A stretch of 33,543 nucleotides of DNA. Origin: Thermodesulfovibrionales bacterium. GTDB lineage: Bacteria; Nitrospirota; Thermodesulfovibrionia; Thermodesulfovibrionales; SM23-35. The notes under the pieces are model-generated. The model was not told where the DNA came from. It saw only the letters and a program-made list of their open reading frames with translations, and did not search any database. The position numbers and the translations under genes are program-made. Every line of letters starts with the position of its first letter. The stretch's first letter is position 1. Where the stretch lies: positions 1-33,543 of the forward strand of contig JASEEX010000023.1 in the NCBI GenBank assembly GCA_030019415.1, given 5' to 3'. This document shows, piece after piece, positions 13,659 to 21,926 of this stretch.

Positions 13659-16193
13659 ATGAACCTTTCATCTTTTCAGAAACCGAGTAGATATATAAAC
13701 AGTGAGATTAACTCTATTCACAAGGAAGCACCAGTAAAGGTGGCCCTTGCATTTCCTGATGTATACGAAATAGGGATGTCTCACCTCGGACTCAGAATAC
13801 TTTACAAGATAATAAATGACATCCCTTTTGCATCTGCAGAGAGGGTTTTCTATCCGTGGCTTGACCTTGAGGCTGAAATGAAGGCTAAGGGGATACCTCT
13901 TTCATCTTTAGAATCGAACCGTCCATTGAAAGACTTTGATATCCTTGGCTTCAGCCTCCAGTACGAGCTTTCATATACAACCGTCCTTAATATGCTATAT
14001 TTTGGGGGCATTCCGCTGAGGGCTGAAGAAAGAAATAATTCATCTTCTACCTATTATCCAATAGTTATCGCTGGTGGGCCTTGCACTGTTAATCCAGGGC
14101 CTCTTTCTCCTTTTATCGATGCCTTCTTGATCGGCGATGGTGAGGAGGCTATAAGGGATATACTTGATACATTTTACAGGTGGAAAATGGATGGAGACAG
14201 CAAAAGGGAATCCATCCTCCTGGCTCTATCTGAGATTGAAGGAATGTATGTGCCTTCTGTACAGCGATCAGCAGAAAACTCAAAGCTCAAAACTCAAAGC
14301 TCAAAGCTGATTAAGAGGCGCTTTATAAAATCCCTCGATGATACTACTTATCCTTACAGTCCAATCGTCCCTTATACCTCCATAGTCCATGACAGGGCAA
14401 ATATCGAGGTTTCGAGGGGGTGCTCGATGGGCTGCAGGTTCTGTCAGGCAGGTATAACATACAGGCCGGTCCGTGAGAGAAGTCCTGAAAAGGTCCTTGA
14501 GATTGCAGAAAACTCCCTGAGGAATACAGGATACGAAGAGGTTGCATTCACATCCCTGAGTGCAGGAGATTATAGCTGCCTTTTACAGGTTGTGAAGGAA
14601 TTCAATAAAAGATTTTCAAAGGACAAGATTGCCCTCTCACTCCCCTCCCTCAGGGTAGGATCTATAAACTGCGAACTCCTTAAAGAGATTCGGTCCGTAA
14701 GGAAGACGGGCTTTACCATTGCACCTGAGGCAGGCAGTGAGAGGCTGAGAAAGGTAATAAATAAAGGCTTCTCTGAAGATGAATACGAAAGAGCCCTGAA
14801 GGCACTCTTTGAAGAAGGATGGCATAACTTAAAACTCTATTTCATGATAGGGCTTCCAAGAGAGAGAGATGAAGATATAGAGGCGATCCCTGAAATGGTT
14901 ATGAAGGCGCTTAAGATCGCAAAACAACATACAAAAAGGTTTGTTAATATAAATGTTGGGGTTTCGCCATTCGTTCCAAAGCCTCATACACCTTTTCAAT
15001 GGTATGGTCAGGGCCCTCCCGATGAGCTTAAAAAGAAAATGAATTATCTTAGAGATGTCCTGACAAAAAAGGGCTTTAAGGTTAAAGGCCACGATGTGGA
15101 AATGAGCCTTCTCGAGGCTGCCTTCTCCCGAGGGGACGAAAGCCTTGCTCCCCTTATCGAGAAGGCCTGGTTATCAGGATGCAGACTTGATGGGTGGTCC
15201 AAGGTCTTCGACTCTGAAAAGTGGAAAAGGGCAATGGATCTTACCGGTATAGATGCAGCGGGTTTTGCAAAAAAGACTTATGAAGAATCAGATATCCTCC
15301 CCTGGAACAATATAGATATCGGCTTGACAAAAGAGTTCCTGTGGAGAGAAAAACAGAAGGCACTGTCAGGAGATATCACACCCGATTGCAGGAAGATCTG
15401 CCAGAACTGCGGACTTGGATGCGAAACATCAGTCACAAGTCATCAGTCATCAGTCATTAGTAATGAGCAGTCAGGAGTCAAAAAGAGATTCCAGACTCAT
15501 GACTTTACCCTTGACTATCGACTAAAGAAGCGCTTTAAGCCTGTAAGGATACGAGTTGAATTCTCAAAGACAGGCAGGCTGCGTTACCTTTCGCATCTCG
15601 AACTCATGGCCGTACTGCATCGGGCAATAAGGAGAGCAGGGGTCCCCCTCGTGTATTCAGAGGGCTATCATCCATCTCCAAAGATATCCTTCGGCCCTCC
15701 CCTTGGAGTAGGAATTGGAGGTCTTAGTGAATATTTTGATATGGAAATAGTTCCACCTTTTGATATAGTTATAAACAGAAGAAGGTTAAACAATACCCTT
15801 CCTGAAGGAATCTGTGTAAAAGACATGGCTGTTATTCCACCAAAGGCGAAATCTCTCAGTGGCTTTATAACAAGGTATGGATATGAAATAAAGGGCAGAG
15901 ATCTATCTCATATCAACAGGTTTTTATCGGAAGAAGAGATAAACATCCAGAGAGAAAGATATGTTATGAACCTCAGGGCTATGGTTGAAGAGGCAAGACA
16001 GATAGATGAGGAGACAATATATTTAGTAGTTGTGGATCAGGGAGATAAAAAGGTAAGGCTCGGTGAGCTTCTTCCAAAGATCTTTAATGTCCCCTTAGAA
16101 GAGTTAGACATAATGAGGGTGGCCCTTTATGGATGGGATGGCGGATGGGTCAAACCCCTTGAGCGTAGTTCACAATGGGCAGTGAAATCCTGA
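13659..16193 (+). CDS. Fused B12-binding radical SAM protein (TIGR03960) and DUF2344 (TIGR03936) protein
   Basis: An 844-residue fusion. Residues ~1-180 are a cobalamin-binding-like domain (ALAFPDVYEIGMSHLGLRIL; AGGPCTVNPGPLSPFIDAFL). The radical SAM core follows with the [4Fe-4S] motif CSMGCRFC at ~255-262 and APEAGSERLRKVINKGFSE. A Cys cluster (CRKICQNCGLGC) ends the first part, and from ~630 comes DUF2344 (FSKTGRLRYLSHLELMAVLH; YSEGYHPSPKISFGPPLG). The reaction is unknown; the pair habitually precedes rng, suggesting a link to RNA metabolism. Two heptamer tracts interrupt it in frame: ENSKLKTQSSKLIK at ~206-219 before the radical SAM core, and SVTSHQSSVISNEQ at ~591-604 in the linker. ATG 13659 is preferred over GTG 13644 because family members begin close to this point. 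It overlaps rng by 19 nt. Confidence 0.88.
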   Translation: MNLSSFQKPSRYINSEINSIHKEAPVKVALAFPDVYEIGMSHLGLRILYKIINDIPFASAERVFYPWLDLEAEMKAKGIPLSSLESNRPLKDFDILGFSLQYELSYTTVLNMLYFGGIPLRAEERNNSSSTYYPIVIAGGPCTVNPGPLSPFIDAFLIGDGEEAIRDILDTFYRWKMDGDSKRESILLALSEIEGMYVPSVQRSAENSKLKTQSSKLIKRRFIKSLDDTTYPYSPIVPYTSIVHDRANIEVSRGCSMGCRFCQAGITYRPVRERSPEKVLEIAENSLRNTGYEEVAFTSLSAGDYSCLLQVVKEFNKRFSKDKIALSLPSLRVGSINCELLKEIRSVRKTGFTIAPEAGSERLRKVINKGFSEDEYERALKALFEEGWHNLKLYFMIGLPRERDEDIEAIPEMVMKALKIAKQHTKRFVNINVGVSPFVPKPHTPFQWYGQGPPDELKKKMNYLRDVLTKKGFKVKGHDVEMSLLEAAFSRGDESLAPLIEKAWLSGCRLDGWSKVFDSEKWKRAMDLTGIDAAGFAKKTYEESDILPWNNIDIGLTKEFLWREKQKALSGDITPDCRKICQNCGLGCETSVTSHQSSVISNEQSGVKKRFQTHDFTLDYRLKKRFKPVRIRVEFSKTGRLRYLSHLELMAVLHRAIRRAGVPLVYSEGYHPSPKISFGPPLGVGIGGLSEYFDMEIVPPFDIVINRRRLNNTLPEGICVKDMAVIPPKAKSLSGFITRYGYEIKGRDLSHINRFLSEEEINIQRERYVMNLRAMVEEARQIDEETIYLVVVDQGDKKVRLGELLPKIFNVPLEELDIMRVALYGWDGGWVKPLERSSQWAVKS
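14278..14308 (+). repeat. Heptamer tract between the B12 and radical SAM domains
   Basis: Four contiguous units CTCAAAG, CTCAAAA, CTCAAAG, CTCAAAG (14279-14306) form a perfect 14-nt double repeat coding SKLKTQSSKL. The frame is maintained. Confidence 0.8.
15427..15468 (+). repeat. Heptamer tract at the radical SAM/DUF2344 junction
   Basis: Six 7-nt units CATCAGT, CACAAGT, CATCAGT, CATCAGT, CATTAGT, AATGAGC code for SVTSHQSSVISNEQ in the interdomain linker of the fused protein. Confidence 0.8.
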
Positions 16194-17674
16194 TTAATGC
16201 AACGCGTGAAGAAACCAGGGTTGCCCTCCTCGAAGGGGGTCAGGTTGTCGAGTTCTATATTGAGAGGAAGCAGGATGCAAGCCTTGTCGGAAATATCTAT
16301 AAAGGCAAGGTCGTCAAAGTTCTTCCCGGAATGCAGTCAGCCTTTGTTGATATAGGACTCGAGAAGGCAGCCTTCCTGTATATTACTGACATCCGTGCTG
16401 ATATAGAGGAATATGCACCCCTTGTCGAAGAAATGGACAATACCCTTGAATTGATTTCAAAGAGGGAGAAAGATGAGCTTACCATAGAAGAGCTTGTCCA
16501 GGAAGGGCAGGAAATCCTCGTACAGGTGTCAAAGGATCCTATCGGGAGCAAAGGTGCTCGCCTCACCTCATATATAACGCTACCTGGTAGATATCTTGTG
16601 CTTATGCCCAATGTGGAACACATAGGCATATCGAGGAGGATATCAGACGAGGCAGAGAGAATAAGGCTTAAAAGGATTGTCGAAGATATAAAACCAGAAG
16701 GTTGCGGACTTATCATACGAACAGCAAGCGAGGGTTCTACTGAGGAAGACATTAAAAAAGACCTTGAGTTCCTCCTTCTTTTATGGGAAACGATACTGAA
16801 GAAAAAAGACAAGGTTAACGCACCATCCCTTCTTTACAGTGACCTCGACCTTGTCTTCAGGAGTGTAAGGGATCTCATGAGCCAGGATGTCAAAAGGCTT
16901 GTTATAGATTCTGAGGTGGAGTACGAAAAGATCAAGGATTTTGTCAGGACCTACTTTGATAAGCTTTTGGGTAAGATAGAGCTTTATGAAGGCACAGAGC
17001 CCATATTCGATGCCTTTGGAATAGAGATCGACATTTCGAGGGCCCTCGGAAGAAAGGTATGGTTGAAATCTGGCGGCTACATAGTTATTGACCAGACAGA
17101 GGCGATGACCGTCATTGATGTGAATACAGGTAAGTTTGTCGGGAAAGAAGAGCTTGAAGACACAATATTTAAGACCAATCTCGAGGCAGTGAAGGAGATA
17201 GCATACCAGATAAGGCTCAGGAACCTTGGCGGGATCATAATAGTAGATTTCATAGATATGGAAAAACCTGAAAACAGGGAAAGGGTATTTAATGCATTTG
17301 TTGAGGCAATGAAGAAAGATAGAGCAAAAAATACAATATCCCATATATCGGAACTCGGGCTCATACAGATGACAAGGAAGCGCGTCAGGGAGAGCCTCGG
17401 CAGAATACTATGCGAGCCCTGCCCGTATTGCGAGGGCAAAGGCTTCGTTAAGTCACCCCGGACCCTCTGTTATGAGATATTCAGGAAGATAAAGAAAATT
17501 GCGAGACGTGGTGGAGAAAGGATTATTGTTACAGCCCATCCCTCGGTTGCGGAGCTTCTCTCTGATGAAGAGCGTTCGGGGCTGGAAGAAATAGAAAATT
17601 TGTATAACGTAAAGGTCACTATAAGAGAGAATCGCAACCTCCATCAGGAGAATTATGAGGTAAATGTTCTATGA
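16175..17674 (+). CDS. rng: Ribonuclease G (RNase E/G family)
   Basis: A 499-residue endoribonuclease that processes rRNA and mRNA 5' regions. It has an S1 domain at ~35-120 (GNIYKGKVVKVLPGMQSAFV), a 5' sensor region, and a DNase I-like domain with the two metal-binding Asp in VIDVNTGKF (~315) and IIIVDFIDM (~358). The Zn-link Cys follow in LCEPCPYC (~412-418), then the small domain. It lacks the long degradosome tail of RNase E, so RNase G is the better name. The ATG at 16175 lies inside the end of the radical SAM fusion gene (19-nt overlap), and its own stop overlaps the larE start (ATGA). The three are thus translationally coupled. Confidence 0.95.
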   Translation: MGSEILINATREETRVALLEGGQVVEFYIERKQDASLVGNIYKGKVVKVLPGMQSAFVDIGLEKAAFLYITDIRADIEEYAPLVEEMDNTLELISKREKDELTIEELVQEGQEILVQVSKDPIGSKGARLTSYITLPGRYLVLMPNVEHIGISRRISDEAERIRLKRIVEDIKPEGCGLIIRTASEGSTEEDIKKDLEFLLLLWETILKKKDKVNAPSLLYSDLDLVFRSVRDLMSQDVKRLVIDSEVEYEKIKDFVRTYFDKLLGKIELYEGTEPIFDAFGIEIDISRALGRKVWLKSGGYIVIDQTEAMTVIDVNTGKFVGKEELEDTIFKTNLEAVKEIAYQIRLRNLGGIIIVDFIDMEKPENRERVFNAFVEAMKKDRAKNTISHISELGLIQMTRKRVRESLGRILCEPCPYCEGKGFVKSPRTLCYEIFRKIKKIARRGGERIIVTAHPSVAELLSDEERSGLEEIENLYNVKVTIRENRNLHQENYEVNVL

Positions 17675-18615
17675 TAAAGTCTGGGCGTACAATAAATATA
17701 AAACGTCATTGCGAAGGACGGAGTCCTGAAGCAATCTCATCACAGACATGGGAAGGCACCGTAAGCCCCAAAAATGGGATTGCCACGCCTTCGGCTCGCA
17801 ATGACAGAAAAAAGATAGACGTCAAGTTTAAAAAACTCATAGAAATCCTTAAAGATATGCAGAGTGCGGTTCTTGCTTATTCCGGTGGTGTTGACAGCAC
17901 ATTTCTCCTTAAGGCACTGCAGATCTCTGGCATAAGGACCCTTGCTGTCACGGCCATTTCAGAAAAAATTCCCCATAACGACTTACTGACAGCGAAGGGG
18001 ATAGTAGCAGAACGGGGCATAGAGTACAGGATTATAAAAACAGATGAGCTTTCGATGGAGAAATTTGTGAGTAATACATCAGATAGATGTTTTTTCTGTA
18101 AGGATGAGCTCTTCAAGAAACTCACTGATATAGCCGCATCCGAAGGATACATGTTTTTGCTCGATGGAAGTAATATGGATGATACCCTGGACTACAGGCC
18201 TGGTAGAGAGGCAGCAACGAAATACAATGTGAGAAACCCGTTAATAGAGGCAGGCCTTTCAAAGAAGGAGATCAGAGAACTCTCAAGGCAACTTGGTCTT
18301 CCAACATGGGACAAACCCTCTTCCCCCTGCCTTGCCTCGAGGTTCCCATACGGCCAGAGGATAACAAAAGAGGCCCTGAGAAGGGTAGAAAAGGCAGAAG
18401 AATTCCTCAGGGAAATCGGATTCCATGAGGTACGAGTGAGAGACCATGACAGTATTGCGAGGATAGAGGTTGGGGAGAGGGAAATTGACCTGATGTTAAC
18501 CCCCAAAAGGAGAAGGCTTATTTCTGAAAGATTAAAATCCCTCGGTTATAGATTTATATCCCTTGACCTCGAAGGCTACAGAATGGGAAGCATGAACAGG
18601 ACGACAGAGGGCTGA
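17671..18615 (+). CDS. larE: LarE, ATP-dependent sacrificial sulfur transferase, with repeat-encoded N-terminus
   Basis: A PP-loop enzyme that adenylates and thiolates the nickel-pincer cofactor of lactate racemase and related enzymes, giving up its own Cys sulfur. PP-loop SGGVDSTFLL is at ~71-80; the sulfur-donor region PCLASRFPYG is at ~225. The normal LarE body starts near residue 47 (RKKIDVKFKKLIEILKDM). The first ~46 residues come from a CGTCATTGCGA-type repeat (17704-17805) read as KRHCEGRSPEAIS...GIATPSARND. The only in-frame starts are ATG 17671, overlapping the rng stop, and an internal ATG just before the PP-loop, which would remove the first helix. The extension is therefore probably translated. 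larB/larC are not in the window. Confidence 0.88.
   Translation: MIKSGRTINIKRHCEGRSPEAISSQTWEGTVSPKNGIATPSARNDRKKIDVKFKKLIEILKDMQSAVLAYSGGVDSTFLLKALQISGIRTLAVTAISEKIPHNDLLTAKGIVAERGIEYRIIKTDELSMEKFVSNTSDRCFFCKDELFKKLTDIAASEGYMFLLDGSNMDDTLDYRPGREAATKYNVRNPLIEAGLSKKEIRELSRQLGLPTWDKPSSPCLASRFPYGQRITKEALRRVEKAEEFLREIGFHEVRVRDHDSIARIEVGEREIDLMLTPKRRRLISERLKSLGYRFISLDLEGYRMGSMNRTTEG
17704..17805 (+). repeat. CGTCATTGCGA-type dispersed palindromic repeat
   Basis: The left arm CGTCATTGCGAAGGACGGAG with GAAGCAATCTC and the right arm GGGATTGCCACGCCTTCGG with CTCGCAATGACA form the inverted-repeat layout of a widespread bacterial repeat family. It lies entirely inside the larE frame and adds about 34 codons without a stop. 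Confidence 0.85.
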
Positions 18616-18626
18616 CTAGAAAGGCA

Positions 18627-19454
18627 ATGAAAAGGTTTAATTTTATAATGCAGAATAAAAAGTCTTCCCTTCTTCTTCTTTTTTTGATTCTTTTTATATT
18701 CTCTTGTTCAGGGAAACCAGCAGTTAAGCCTGAGGAGACTTTTGACCCTGAAAAGGCCTTTGCAAAGGCCAATGAGCGGCTGGAGAAAAAATATTATGAG
18801 GAGGCAAGGGCTTCCTTTCTTGAGATTAAAAATAGAGATATGTCAAAGAAATTTGCTCCCCTTGCTCAACTTAAGATTGCGGATTCCTATGTCAAGGAGG
18901 GAGAGCCTGAAGCAGCCATTGCTGAATATCGAAGGTTCCTTGAGGCCTATCCTGATCACAGATATGCCCCATATGCTCAATATCAGATTGCCTCAATCTA
19001 CTTCGACCAGATAGAGGGCCCTGAAAGGGGATATAGCGGGGCAGCCAGGGCCCTTGAAGAATTTGAGAAACTTAAGAGGATGTTTCCGAGAAACCCCTAT
19101 AAAGATATTATCGAGGTAAAAATCGAAAAATGCAAAAAAACAATAGCGGATTACGAATTCCTTGTCGGAGAGTTTTATTATAAGAAAGGCTCTTTCAGCG
19201 CAGCAATTGGCAGGTTTGAGGGATTGTTGAAAAACTATCCTGATTACAGTAGAGAGGCTGATGTACTATTTTATACAGGCATGTCTTATAAAAATCTCGG
19301 TCAGAAAGATAAGGCCTTAGAGTATCTTAACCGCCTTATCGAGAAATACCCGAATAACAAACTTACTACTGATGCTAAGAAAGAACTGGCCAAAGTATTA
19401 TCCTGCATTCCTGAACCTCAAAGGCAAAAGGGCTGTTGTTATAGGAGGTGGTAA
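18627..19454 (+). CDS. bamD: Outer-membrane assembly lipoprotein BamD
   Basis: A 275-residue TPR lipoprotein of the BAM complex that inserts beta-barrel proteins such as the secretin. The signal peptide ends in a lipobox (LLFLILFIFSC, lipidated Cys ~31). TPR-like repeats run from ~50 to 255 (AIAEYRRFLEAYPDHRYAPY; QKDKALEYLNRLIEKYPNNK). BamD proteins normally stop about at KKELAKVL. Here the frame runs on for 17 residues (SCIPEPQRQKGCCYRRW) in a different frame of the next gene, an 83-nt overlap. This suggests the original stop was lost. ATG 18627 is the listed start; ATG 18648 (MQNKKSSLLLL) would also give a good signal peptide. Confidence 0.85.
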   Translation: MKRFNFIMQNKKSSLLLLFLILFIFSCSGKPAVKPEETFDPEKAFAKANERLEKKYYEEARASFLEIKNRDMSKKFAPLAQLKIADSYVKEGEPEAAIAEYRRFLEAYPDHRYAPYAQYQIASIYFDQIEGPERGYSGAARALEEFEKLKRMFPRNPYKDIIEVKIEKCKKTIADYEFLVGEFYYKKGSFSAAIGRFEGLLKNYPDYSREADVLFYTGMSYKNLGQKDKALEYLNRLIEKYPNNKLTTDAKKELAKVLSCIPEPQRQKGCCYRRW

Positions 19455-20019
19455 GGTTGCGGAAAGAAAGGTCCTTACCCTCCTTAAGGCCGGTGCGGAT
19501 ATAACAGTTATAAGTCCCGAACTTACAAAGAGGATTGAGAGGGGGAAGTTAAAAGGCATGATAAAACATATCCCGAGACAATACAGAAAAGGTGACCTTA
19601 AAAATGCATTCCTTGTGATTGCTGCGACAGATTCTCGGGATATAAATAAAAAAGTTTCTAAAGATGCTTCCTGTCTTGTGAATGTTGTTGATTCTCCCTC
19701 TTTATGCAATTTCATAGTTCCCTCGGTCATAAAACGAGGGCCATTAACTATTGCTGTCTCAACCAGTGGCATCAGCCCTGCCCTTTCTAAGTCGATTCGC
19801 ATGGAGCTCCAAAAACTCTATGGTCCTGAATTTGTTGACTATGTGAAATCATTGGGAAAAATTCGCCAAAGGGCGATGAAAGAAATAAGGTATAAAAAGA
19901 AAAGGGCAGAGTTTTTAAAAGGCCTCGCATCAGAAGGGATGATAAAAATGCTTAGGCAGAAGGGATTTAAAGAGATTGCAAAAATTCTTTTGTCAGCTGA
20001 GAAGGATGTCTTGAAGTGA
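19372..20019 (+). CDS. Precorrin-2 dehydrogenase / siroheme synthase N-terminal-like protein
   Basis: A 215-residue protein of the SirC/Met8/CysG-N family, which oxidises precorrin-2 to sirohydrochlorin with NAD+ for siroheme or haem d1/alternative haem synthesis. It opens with KYYPAFLNLKGKRAVVIGGG, the NAD-binding Rossmann glycine motif, followed by KVAERK and ITVISPELT. The family motifs VNVVDSPSLCNFIVPSVIKR and GPLTIAVSTSGISPALSKSI are intact. The ATG at 19372 is seven codons before the conserved KYYP and lies within bamD, with no clear ribosome site, so it probably depends on translation of bamD. Whether it also chelates iron cannot be told. It overlaps cstA by 4 nt. Confidence 0.85.
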   Translation: MLRKNWPKYYPAFLNLKGKRAVVIGGGKVAERKVLTLLKAGADITVISPELTKRIERGKLKGMIKHIPRQYRKGDLKNAFLVIAATDSRDINKKVSKDASCLVNVVDSPSLCNFIVPSVIKRGPLTIAVSTSGISPALSKSIRMELQKLYGPEFVDYVKSLGKIRQRAMKEIRYKKKRAEFLKGLASEGMIKMLRQKGFKEIAKILLSAEKDVLK

Positions 20020-21926
20020 AAAGATTATCATTCCTCATATGGATTCCTCTGGCGATTCTCTTTTCTCTATCCTTTGCCATTGTTACAGGAATTTTTAATC
20101 CCCGGGAAAAGATAAACGCTATCTGGCTGATTACTGCAGCTGCATGCTTCTATATACTTGCCTATAGATTCTACGGAGCCTTCCTCGCTGCAAAGGTTGC
20201 TACCTTGAACGATCTGAGGGTGACTCCAGCGTATCGGTTAAATGATGGAAAGAACTTCTATCCAACCAATAAATGGGTTCTCTTCGGCCATCATTTTGCT
20301 GCCATAGCAGGGGCAGGTCCACTCATAGGTCCTGTTTTGGCATCCCAGTTTGGTTATCTACCTGGCTTCCTCTGGATTCTTGTGGGAGCAGCCCTTGCAG
20401 GTGGTGTGCATGACTTTGTAATCCTTACTGCCTCTATGAGGAGGGATGGGAAATCCCTTGCCCAGATGGCAAAGGAGGAGGTCGGCCTGATAACAGGAGG
20501 GGCAGCCCTCATTGCCATACTCTTTATCCTGATTGTTGCCATTGCAGGATTGGGTCTTGCTGTTATAAATTCCCTCTTCTATAATCCCTGGGGAACTTTC
20601 ATCATAGGTATGACCATCCCTATTGCCTTCTTCATGGGTATATATATGAAATCCATAAAACCCAATAAGGTTGCAAGCGTTTCTTTCATTGGTATTACCC
20701 TGCTTTTTCTCACCGTAATATTTGGAAGAACCATTCCTTCATCCCCTTTGGCCTCTCTATTTAATCTGGATAAAAATGCCTTATCCATCCTTCTTGCTTC
20801 CTATGGATTTGTAGCCTCGGTTCTTCCGGTATGGATGCTCCTTGCACCCAGGGACTATCTTTCCTCTTTCATGAAGATAGGCGTCATATTCCTCCTTGCC
20901 CTCGGTGTTTTATCAGTAGCCCCTGACCTCAATATGCCTCCCCTTACAAGATTCGTTCATGGTGGGGGGCCCATAATACCTGGAGCCCTTTTCCCCTTCG
21001 TTTTTACAACCATAGCCTGTGGGGCAATATCAGGATTCCATTCCCTCATCTCCTCAGGGACAACCCCTAAGATGATAGAAAGAGAAAGGTATGCAAGGCC
21101 CATAGGATATGGAGCCATGCTCATGGAGGGCTTTGTGGCAGTAATGGCATTGATAGCAGCCGCAGTTTTGATCCCAGGGGATTACTTTGCCATCAATACA
21201 AGGCTTTCCTTCTCAGAGCTTGCCTCCTTAGGGTTTCCTGTCTATGCGATAAGGGAACTATCATCCATGATTGGGGTGGAACTGGCAGGAAGGCCTGGTG
21301 GGGCTGTATCCCTGGCAGTCGGCATGGCATACATATTCTCATCTATTCCATTTCTAAAGCATCTAATGGCCTACTGGTATCAGTTTGCCCTTATGTTCGA
21401 GGCCCTTTTTATCCTTACCACCATTGATGCAGGGACAAGGGTTGCCCGATATGTGGTTCAGGAGCTTGGAGGCTATATCTATAAGCCCTTTGGTGATCTT
21501 AGATCCCTCTCTGGGAACATTGTAGCCAGTTTCATAGTTGTCTTTGCATGGGGGTACTTCATCTACACTGGTTCCATTTCAACTATCTGGCCAATGTTTG
21601 GAACTGCCAATCAACTCCTCGGAATGCTTGCCCTCTGCATTGGAACAACCTTGATAATAAAGATGGGAAAGGCTAAGTACATATGGGTAACATTGCTTCC
21701 CATGCTTTTCATGGCATCAATAACCTTTACGGCCTCTCTGAAGCTCATTCAGGATTTTACCCTGAAGGCCTCAACTTCTCCTGATCCCTTTACATTCAGG
21801 GTTAATGCCTTCTTGATGGGTGTTATGCTTATTCTTGCAGTGGTTATAGTTATTGATTCAGCAGTCAAATGGTATAGCTATCTCGTCAAGAAAAAGCCGC
21901 CTTTCTCACTCCATCAGAATCTCTAA
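20016..21926 (+). CDS. cstA: Carbon starvation protein CstA (peptide/pyruvate transporter family)
   Basis: A 636-residue polytopic membrane protein with roughly 16 hydrophobic segments. CstA landmarks include NDGKNFYPTNKWVLFGHHF, AIAGAGPLIGPVLASQFGYL, GGVHDFVIL, GAISGFHSLISSGTTPKMI and WPMFGTANQLLGMLAL. Characterised members import peptides or pyruvate during carbon limitation. GTG start at 20016 overlapping the preceding stop (GTGA). It is the last gene of the plus-strand run and overlaps the 3' end of parB tail-to-tail by 21 bp with no terminator visible between them. Substrate cannot be assigned from sequence. Confidence 0.93.
   Translation: MKRLSFLIWIPLAILFSLSFAIVTGIFNPREKINAIWLITAAACFYILAYRFYGAFLAAKVATLNDLRVTPAYRLNDGKNFYPTNKWVLFGHHFAAIAGAGPLIGPVLASQFGYLPGFLWILVGAALAGGVHDFVILTASMRRDGKSLAQMAKEEVGLITGGAALIAILFILIVAIAGLGLAVINSLFYNPWGTFIIGMTIPIAFFMGIYMKSIKPNKVASVSFIGITLLFLTVIFGRTIPSSPLASLFNLDKNALSILLASYGFVASVLPVWMLLAPRDYLSSFMKIGVIFLLALGVLSVAPDLNMPPLTRFVHGGGPIIPGALFPFVFTTIACGAISGFHSLISSGTTPKMIERERYARPIGYGAMLMEGFVAVMALIAAAVLIPGDYFAINTRLSFSELASLGFPVYAIRELSSMIGVELAGRPGGAVSLAVGMAYIFSSIPFLKHLMAYWYQFALMFEALFILTTIDAGTRVARYVVQELGGYIYKPFGDLRSLSGNIVASFIVVFAWGYFIYTGSISTIWPMFGTANQLLGMLALCIGTTLIIKMGKAKYIWVTLLPMLFMASITFTASLKLIQDFTLKASTSPDPFTFRVNAFLMGVMLILAVVIVIDSAVKWYSYLVKKKPPFSLHQNL

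Noticed and set aside
15427-15480. CRISPR-like array
   Set aside because: The repeat period is only 7 nt with no spacers and it lies inside a coding sequence.
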